Of a DNA stretch of 11,029 nucleotides, positions 7,632 through 11,029 are shown piece after piece; position 1 is the first letter of the stretch, and every line of letters begins with the position of its first letter. The DNA is taken from positions 1-11,029 of the forward strand of contig DRLW01000501.1 of NCBI GenBank assembly GCA_011375275.1, read 5' to 3'. Source of the DNA: Bacteroidota bacterium. Lineage in GTDB: Bacteria; Zhuqueibacterota; Zhuqueibacteria; Zhuqueibacterales; Geothermadaptataceae. Below the pieces are notes generated by a model. The model saw only the letters and a program-made list of their open reading frames with translations, did not search any database and had not been told where the DNA came from. A program made the position numbers and the translations under genes.

Positions 7632-8260
7632 TTTTCTTTCAGACTTTCGTTGATGAGCAGCGCCAATTCCTCGAACAGGCTCAGGATGATGCGCAGACCG
7701 CCGGCATCGATGGTTTTGTAAACCGCCTGCTCAGAGATGCCGAGACGCCGGGCGATGGTTTTCACGGCCATGCCTTCGCTCAGCAGGGAGAACACATGCA
7801 GACGGTTTTTTTTCCATTTGTGCAGCGAATGGGAAATCAGGTGCAGGCTTGCTTCGGCAAGGCCGGGGTGCTGCAGCGGTTCTCCGGCTATGGTAAAGAG
7901 GTGTGGCGTTTTTTTCAGGGCAGTCATGGCTGCGCGCGCGTGGTGAAAGGCCGGGCCGTCCATGCCGATCGCCATGTCGGGATTGAGTGGCGTCTCGAGA
8001 CTGCCGAGCCCCCACGCAAAGCGGATCTGAACCGGGTGCAGGGCGAGCAACAGGGAGACGGCGTCGTGAAAAATAGTGTCTGCACAGTGGAAAACAGCCT
8101 GGAATTCATCGCCCAGGGTGATGGTGTACGGCGAGCTCAGTGCATGCACGGACCGGCGATTGAGATGCGCAACCGTGGCGGCGAGTTTTTCCTGCGTGGC
8201 TTTGCGATCAGGGAGCCGGCGCGAGGCGATGATGTCACCGATCAGGATCAGATGCTGCAT
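7628..8260 (-). CDS. SatD-family protein with C-terminal helix-turn-helix
   Basis: This 210-residue soluble protein matches the SatD family, named after a gene of the Streptococcus mutans sat secretion/acid-tolerance operon; its biochemical role is not established. It begins LILIGDIIASRR, continues with ITLGDEFQAVF (about residues 47-57), RFAWGLGSL (80-88) and GMDGPAFHHARAAM (99-112). It ends with a helix-turn-helix (about 160-185, AVKTIARRLGISEQAVYKTI) of the sigma-region-4/LuxR-like type. The order of the first four motifs parallels class III nucleotidyl cyclases; see the findings. GGAG lies 5 nt before the ATG. It overlaps by ATGA the following membrane-protein gene, with which it forms a two-gene operon convergent with the efflux operon. 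Confidence 0.82.
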   Translation of the reverse strand: MQHLILIGDIIASRRLPDRKATQEKLAATVAHLNRRSVHALSSPYTITLGDEFQAVFHCADTIFHDAVSLLLALHPVQIRFAWGLGSLETPLNPDMAIGMDGPAFHHARAAMTALKKTPHLFTIAGEPLQHPGLAEASLHLISHSLHKWKKNRLHVFSLLSEGMAVKTIARRLGISEQAVYKTIDAGGLRIILSLFEELALLINESLKEK

Positions 8261-8429
8261 GGTGCTCCAAAGAGAACGAGTTCAATTGATTTCGTTGAAT
8301 GGCAGTTTTTAAACCTTTTTGGTTGTTAGAAAATGGTTTTTTTGCACGGTAAAAGCAAGAAGTTTTTAACCTGAGATATTTATCCTGAGCTGAGCGGTTT
8401 ATTATCTGGACCAACAAAGCATCAGATAG
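8261..8429. other. AT-rich upstream region of the satD operon
   Basis: This non-coding stretch has several A/T runs and must hold the satD promoter on the - strand. I could not pick a convincing -35/-10 pair. The last nine bases, ATCAGATAG (8421-8429), are the left target duplication of repeat copy B. Confidence 0.5.
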
Positions 8430-8665
8430 TCTGGCTATCCATTTAACTCAGCAATGTTGCATTTTTTCAGCCAGTCCGCCAGAGCACAGCATGTGGCTAC
8501 ACCAAAGCTGTCATTCCGGTTTCCCCGCAGGGGAAGACCGGGATCTCCCGGACTCAGGCACGTAACCAAAAAAATGAGAGTACGGCACTGCGCTGCGCCT
8601 GGCCGGAATGACACATGGCGGTATCTGAGCCGGGCCCGGTTTGCTGAGTTAACTGGATAACCGGA
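8430..8665 (+). repeat. MITE-like repeat, copy B (236 bp), with near-perfect 9-bp target duplication
   Basis: The left end is TCTGGCTATCCA followed by TTTAACTCAGCAA. The right end, read on the other strand, is TCCGGTTATCCA followed by GTTAACTCAGCAA, so 22 of 25 terminal bases match. The flanks are ATCAGATAG (8421-8429) and ATCAGACAG (8666-8674), a 9-bp duplication with one change. Inside, TGTCATTCCGG (8509-8519) and CCGGAATGACA (8603-8613) form a perfect 11-bp inverted repeat. TTCCCC-GCA-GGGGAA forms a local hairpin. No transposase is encoded. Confidence 0.92.
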
Positions 8666-8716
8666 ATCAGACAGAGCTGTTTGTATGGATTGAGACATAC
8701 ACTTTTCAGGATCTGG

Positions 8717-8757
8717 TGTCAGGTCTTCATAGACATTTTTTACCTCTATATTGTCCG
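8717..8757 (+). repeat. Minor duplicated motif, copy 1 (about 40 bp)
   Basis: TGTCAGGT, a C(A)TTTTTTA run, CTCTAT and TGTCCG occur here in the same order and spacing as at 9329-9368. By eye about 32 of 41 positions agree. It lies 52 nt after MITE-like copy B. Function unknown; it may be part of an older duplicated block. Confidence 0.5.
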
Positions 8758-8808
8758 GCTCGTGTCGGGTTATCCCGTCCGCTCAGCTTTGGGCTGAAGC
8801 CGGGTATC

Positions 8809-8922
8809 ACCACGAAGGTCACGAAAGGCACGAAGAAAGCTGAAGTATCGAAAAATCAGGAACAGCAGTTCCTGGCCTTTCTTCTTGTTTTACTTCGTGT
8901 CCATCGGGCACTTCGGGTTCAC
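8809..8922. repeat. CACGAAG-type palindromic intergenic repeat
   Basis: The left arm carries three direct CACGAA units (8811 on: CACGAAGGTCACGAAAGG, then CACGAAG). The right arm carries the inverse, ACTTCGTGTCC and GCACTTCGGG (8892-8915). At the centre CAGGAAC-AGCA-GTTCCTG (8857-8874) is a perfect hairpin. The whole unit is a long imperfect palindrome. Repeats of this look are scattered between genes in many bacteria, and their origin is not something I can establish here. Confidence 0.7.
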
Positions 8923-9016
8923 AAAAAAGCACGGATGATATTCAACCTCAGGAGCCAGAACGTTTTCATCGTTTCTGACATGAGAATGAAAAACCATGAG
9001 GTTATCCCGTTCGTGC

Positions 9017-9252
9017 TCCGGGTATCCATTTAACTCAGCATGGTTGCATTTTTTCAGCCAGTCCACCCGAGCACAGCATGTGCCGACCCCAGAACGGTCA
9101 TTCCGGTTTCCCCGCAGGGGAAGACCGGAATCTCCCAGACTCAGGCACGTGACCAAAAAGATGAGATTCCGGCACTGCGCTGCGCTTGGCCGGAATGACA
9201 GAGGACGATTTCTGAGCCAGGCCCCTAAAGCTGAGTCAAATGGATAGCCAGA
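9017..9252 (+). repeat. MITE-like repeat, copy C (236 bp), with perfect 9-bp target duplication
   Basis: It begins TCCGGGTATCCATTTAACTC and ends GAGTCAAATGGATAGCCAGA. The flanking 9-mers are both CGTTCGTGC (9008-9016 and 9253-9261). Its length equals that of copy B, which independently supports both boundaries. The core ATTCCGG...CCGGAAT (9100-9131) forms a hairpin with arms around TTCCCC-GCA-GGGGAA. A second CCGGAATGAC downstream offers an alternative partner for the first arm. Perfect flanks suggest a comparatively recent insertion. Confidence 0.95.
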
Positions 9253-9460
9253 CGTTCGTGCTACTGAAGTGGATTTATTTTTGGACCAAAAAAAGCAGCA
9301 GGCAAAGGCAATTTTCAATATATGCTGCTGTCAGGTTGTCGTGGATATTTTTTATCTCTATCTGTCCGCACCGTGCTATAACCTAAATTGGGTTGCACTG
9401 CAACTTTGATGACTGCAGATGTGCAGGTCAGATAATATCAATATATTATCACAGCATACT
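9253..9460. other. Intergenic stretch between repeat copies C and D
   Basis: Apart from the right target duplication of copy C (9253-9261) and the minor duplicated motif at 9329-9368, nothing recognisable is seen: no RNA gene and no open frame with a ribosome site and plausible protein. Confidence 0.5.
9329..9368 (+). repeat. Minor duplicated motif, copy 2 (about 40 bp)
   Basis: This is the partner of 8717-8757: TGTCAGGT, ATTTTTTATCTCTAT, TGTCCG in the same order, with one base fewer. It lies 76 nt after MITE-like copy C, a placement similar but not identical to copy 1 after copy B. Confidence 0.5.
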
Positions 9461-9695
9461 ACTGGTTATCCACTTAACCCAGCGCGGTTGCATTTTTTCA
9501 GCCAATCGCCAGAGCATAGTACATGCCTGTACCAAAGCTGTCATTCCGGTTTCCCCGCAGGGGAAGACCGGAATCTCCCTGACTCAGGCACGTGGGCGAA
9601 AAGATGAGATTCCGGCACGGCGCTGCTCCTGGCCGGAATGACACATGCCGGTATCTGAGCCGGGCCCGGTTTGCTGAGTTAACGGAATACCCTGA
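9461..9695 (+). repeat. MITE-like repeat, copy D (about 235 bp), flanks not duplicated
   Basis: The left end ACTGGTTATCCACTTAACCC and the right end GCTGAGTTAACGGAATACCC keep the terminal repeats in worn form. The right end seems to have lost and gained single bases, so its exact limit is uncertain by a few nt. The core hairpin (9543-9574) is intact and identical to that of copy C. The flanks CAGCATACT (9452-9460) and GTTGTGTTC (9696-9704) do not match, unlike copies B and C. Confidence 0.88.
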
Positions 9696-9784
9696 GTTGT
9701 GTTCAATAGCAAGCTTCAGTGAGCATGACTTGCTGCCCGGACGATAATTTTCCTGAACCACCTGTGCTGCCACTACTTTCGCAT

Positions 9785-9812
9785 TTGAATCACCGATGTT
9801 TTTTCGTATTTT
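9785..9812 (+). promoter_or_regulatory. Tentative promoter for the CoaBC-like gene
   Basis: TTGAAT (9785-9790) and TATTTT (9807-9812) are spaced by 16 nt in an AT-rich stretch, giving a leader of roughly 45 nt. Both boxes are imperfect, so this is only a candidate. Confidence 0.3.
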
Positions 9813-9863
9813 TCAGTTCAGAAAAAACGAGCACACTGCGCACAAAAAGAACGGTAGGCACAA

Positions 9864-11029
9864 ATGTCGGACTGGAATTTTACCCCCCCGCCGCCCTCAC
9901 AATTGGGTGATCACGATGTCCCTCTCGATGGTACACACTTGCGGGGGAAGCGCATTGCCCTGCTGATTACCGGCGGAATCGCCGCGATGAAGGCGCCGAT
10001 GATCGCGCGGGCTTTGCGGCGCCAGGGGGGAGAGGTTGTCGCCTTTATTTCGCAGGAAGGTTTGCGCTACACCACAACCGACACACTGGAGTGGAGCACA
10101 ACGCACCCGGTCGTCACCCGCCTGACCGCAGCGGCTGAACATCTGAGCGACAGCACCCCTTTTGATGCGTATCTCATCGCTCCTGCCACCTATAACACCA
10201 TCAATAAAATCCGCCACGGCATTGCCGACAGTCTGGTGACTTCGGTCATGGCTTCGGCGCTGGGCAAGATGGAGCGCGGCGAATGCCGTGTGCTGATTGC
10301 GCCCACGATGCACGGCAGCATGCACAACAGCATTCTGACAGAATCTCTGCGCACCCTCGACGCTATGGGTGTGCGTATTATCCCACCACGGGAAGATTAC
10401 GGCAAGCACAACATTCCGGATGAGCAGCATCTGGTGCTCGAGGTGTGCCGTTCCCTCAGCCGCTCCCCGCTCAGGGGAATGCCGGTGCTGGTGACCGGCG
10501 GGCCAACACCCGTACCCATAGACAGCGTGCGGCGTATCACCAATCGCTTCAGCGGCAAGCTGGGTACGAAAATCGCTGAGGAGCTGGCGTTTCGTGGCGC
10601 GGATGTGCTGCTGATTCATGGTACCAACTCGTACCATCCGCCTGATTATCTGCCCTGCCGCGTTGTTTCGACTTTTGATGAGTACCAGAATGCTGTGATG
10701 GAAGAGCTCGGCAGCAAGCCCTATTCAGCGGCGGTTTTTTCGGCTGCTGTGGCGGATTATGCCCCGCGGACTGTCCTGCCCGGTAAAACCCCGAGCGGCG
10801 GTGCGCTGAAAAATATCGAACTGGTCAGCACCCCAAAAGTCATCGATGCCGTGCGAAAAAAGTATCCCTCCCTGCACATGGTCACATTCAAATATCAGGA
10901 AAACATCAGCCATGAGGAGCTGATGCGCATCGGCCGGGAACGGCTGGCGCGCGGTTTCGAGACTGTGATTGCCAACAGGGGGGAAGAGACCGGGCCAGCC
11001 GGCGAACAGATCGCCTGGCTGCTGACTGC
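9864..11029 (+). CDS. CoaBC/Dfp-like flavoprotein (phosphopantothenate-cysteine ligase / PPC decarboxylase homologue), 3' partial
   Basis: The frame runs from ATG 9864 to the window end (388 codons) without a stop. An in-frame TAG at 9855 fixes the start at or after 9864, and GGTAGG (9853-9858) precedes it. Bifunctional CoaBC makes 4'-phosphopantetheine in coenzyme A synthesis. The N-terminal flavoprotein half has the FMN-binding region ITGGIAAMKAP (35-45), a possible catalytic His93 (AEHLS) and APATYNTINKIRHGIADSLV (106-125). The C-terminal ligase half starts TGGPTPVPIDSVRRITNRFS (211-230), with Asn227 in the nucleotide-activating position, and includes AAVADYAP (294-301). Oddities: the usual PxMNxxMW is here PTMHGSMH (147-154), the Cys-bearing ACGxxGxGRM flap is replaced by a short segment without Cys (176-190), and the KxKK ligase motif is not evident. 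It may therefore be a divergent CoaBC or a related flavoprotein with another substrate. Confidence 0.85.
   Translation, partial: MSDWNFTPPPPSQLGDHDVPLDGTHLRGKRIALLITGGIAAMKAPMIARALRRQGGEVVAFISQEGLRYTTTDTLEWSTTHPVVTRLTAAAEHLSDSTPFDAYLIAPATYNTINKIRHGIADSLVTSVMASALGKMERGECRVLIAPTMHGSMHNSILTESLRTLDAMGVRIIPPREDYGKHNIPDEQHLVLEVCRSLSRSPLRGMPVLVTGGPTPVPIDSVRRITNRFSGKLGTKIAEELAFRGADVLLIHGTNSYHPPDYLPCRVVSTFDEYQNAVMEELGSKPYSAAVFSAAVADYAPRTVLPGKTPSGGALKNIELVSTPKVIDAVRKKYPSLHMVTFKYQENISHEELMRIGRERLARGFETVIANRGEETGPAGEQIAWLLT

Noticed and set aside
8716..9033. A 105-codon + strand frame
   Set aside because: Its middle is a translation of the CACGAAG palindrome and its end runs into copy C's flank. No ribosome site or recognisable domain.
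8421..9704. CRISPR array suggested by regularly recurring sequence
   Set aside because: The units are about 236 bp with terminal inverted repeats and irregular long gaps, not short repeats with uniform spacers.
8435..9773. Open frames on both strands across repeat copies B, C and D, giving similar peptides such as SFRFPRRGRP and GLPLRGNRND
   Set aside because: They are translations of the palindromic repeat. The similarity appears on both strands, copy D is shifted in frame, and no ribosome sites or stable starts are shared.
9797..9827. GTTTTTT...AAAAAAC inverted repeat as a terminator
   Set aside because: The stem would be A/T only, with no GC-rich part, and it lies upstream of the gene where a promoter is needed.
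9719..9910. A 63-codon + strand frame before the CoaBC-like gene
   Set aside because: It overlaps the CoaBC-like start in another frame, lacks a ribosome site and has low-complexity composition.
9897..10637. A 246-codon - strand frame opposite the CoaBC-like gene
   Set aside because: The + strand frame has clear flavoprotein and ligase motifs; the reverse frame has none.

Overview
The window looks like chromosomal DNA of a Gram-negative, probably anaerobic bacterium. It holds a tripartite RND efflux operon with an outer-membrane factor, a haem c protein, and a SatD/membrane-protein pair. GC content is fairly high by eye. Green sulfur bacteria (Chlorobiota) or Desulfobacterota are my best guesses, from gene content only; I cannot fix the genus.

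Layout. Positions 1-1043 hold the 3' part of a cytochrome c'-like haem protein, then a TetR-family regulator 14 nt downstream on the same strand. A perfect inverted repeat, TTAGTTA-GTGA-TAACTAA (1103-1120), sits just before the next gene and is the likely operator. Positions 1141-6877 encode a complete drug or solvent efflux system on the + strand: TolC-like outer-membrane factor, lipoprotein membrane-fusion adaptor and RND pump. The adaptor and pump overlap by ATGA. A 178-bp, left-truncated repeat copy lies between the TolC-like gene and the adaptor gene. Positions 6888-8260 hold two overlapping - strand genes convergent with the pump: a SatD-family protein with a C-terminal helix-turn-helix, and a multi-pass membrane protein. 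Positions 8261-9863 are about 1.6 kb without a credible gene. They carry three near full-length copies of the same repeat (235-236 bp), a CACGAAG-type palindromic repeat and a minor 40-bp duplicated motif. From 9864 to the window end runs a 3'-truncated CoaBC/Dfp-like flavoprotein, which lacks several residues normally used for the decarboxylase step.

How the parts work together. The regulator probably represses the tolC-adaptor-pump operon through the palindrome. Adaptor, pump and TolC-like channel would form one envelope-spanning exporter. SatD and its membrane partner are probably translated together. The repeat family behaves as a non-autonomous transposable element (MITE-like): it has terminal inverted repeats, a constant 235-236 bp length in the three non-truncated copies, and 9-bp target duplications at two copies.

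Most notable observations: the repeat family with its target duplications and alternative hairpins; the insertion of one copy inside the efflux operon; the resemblance of the SatD motif order to class III nucleotidyl cyclases; and the divergent CoaBC-like protein. No rRNA, tRNA, CRISPR array or transposase gene was seen.
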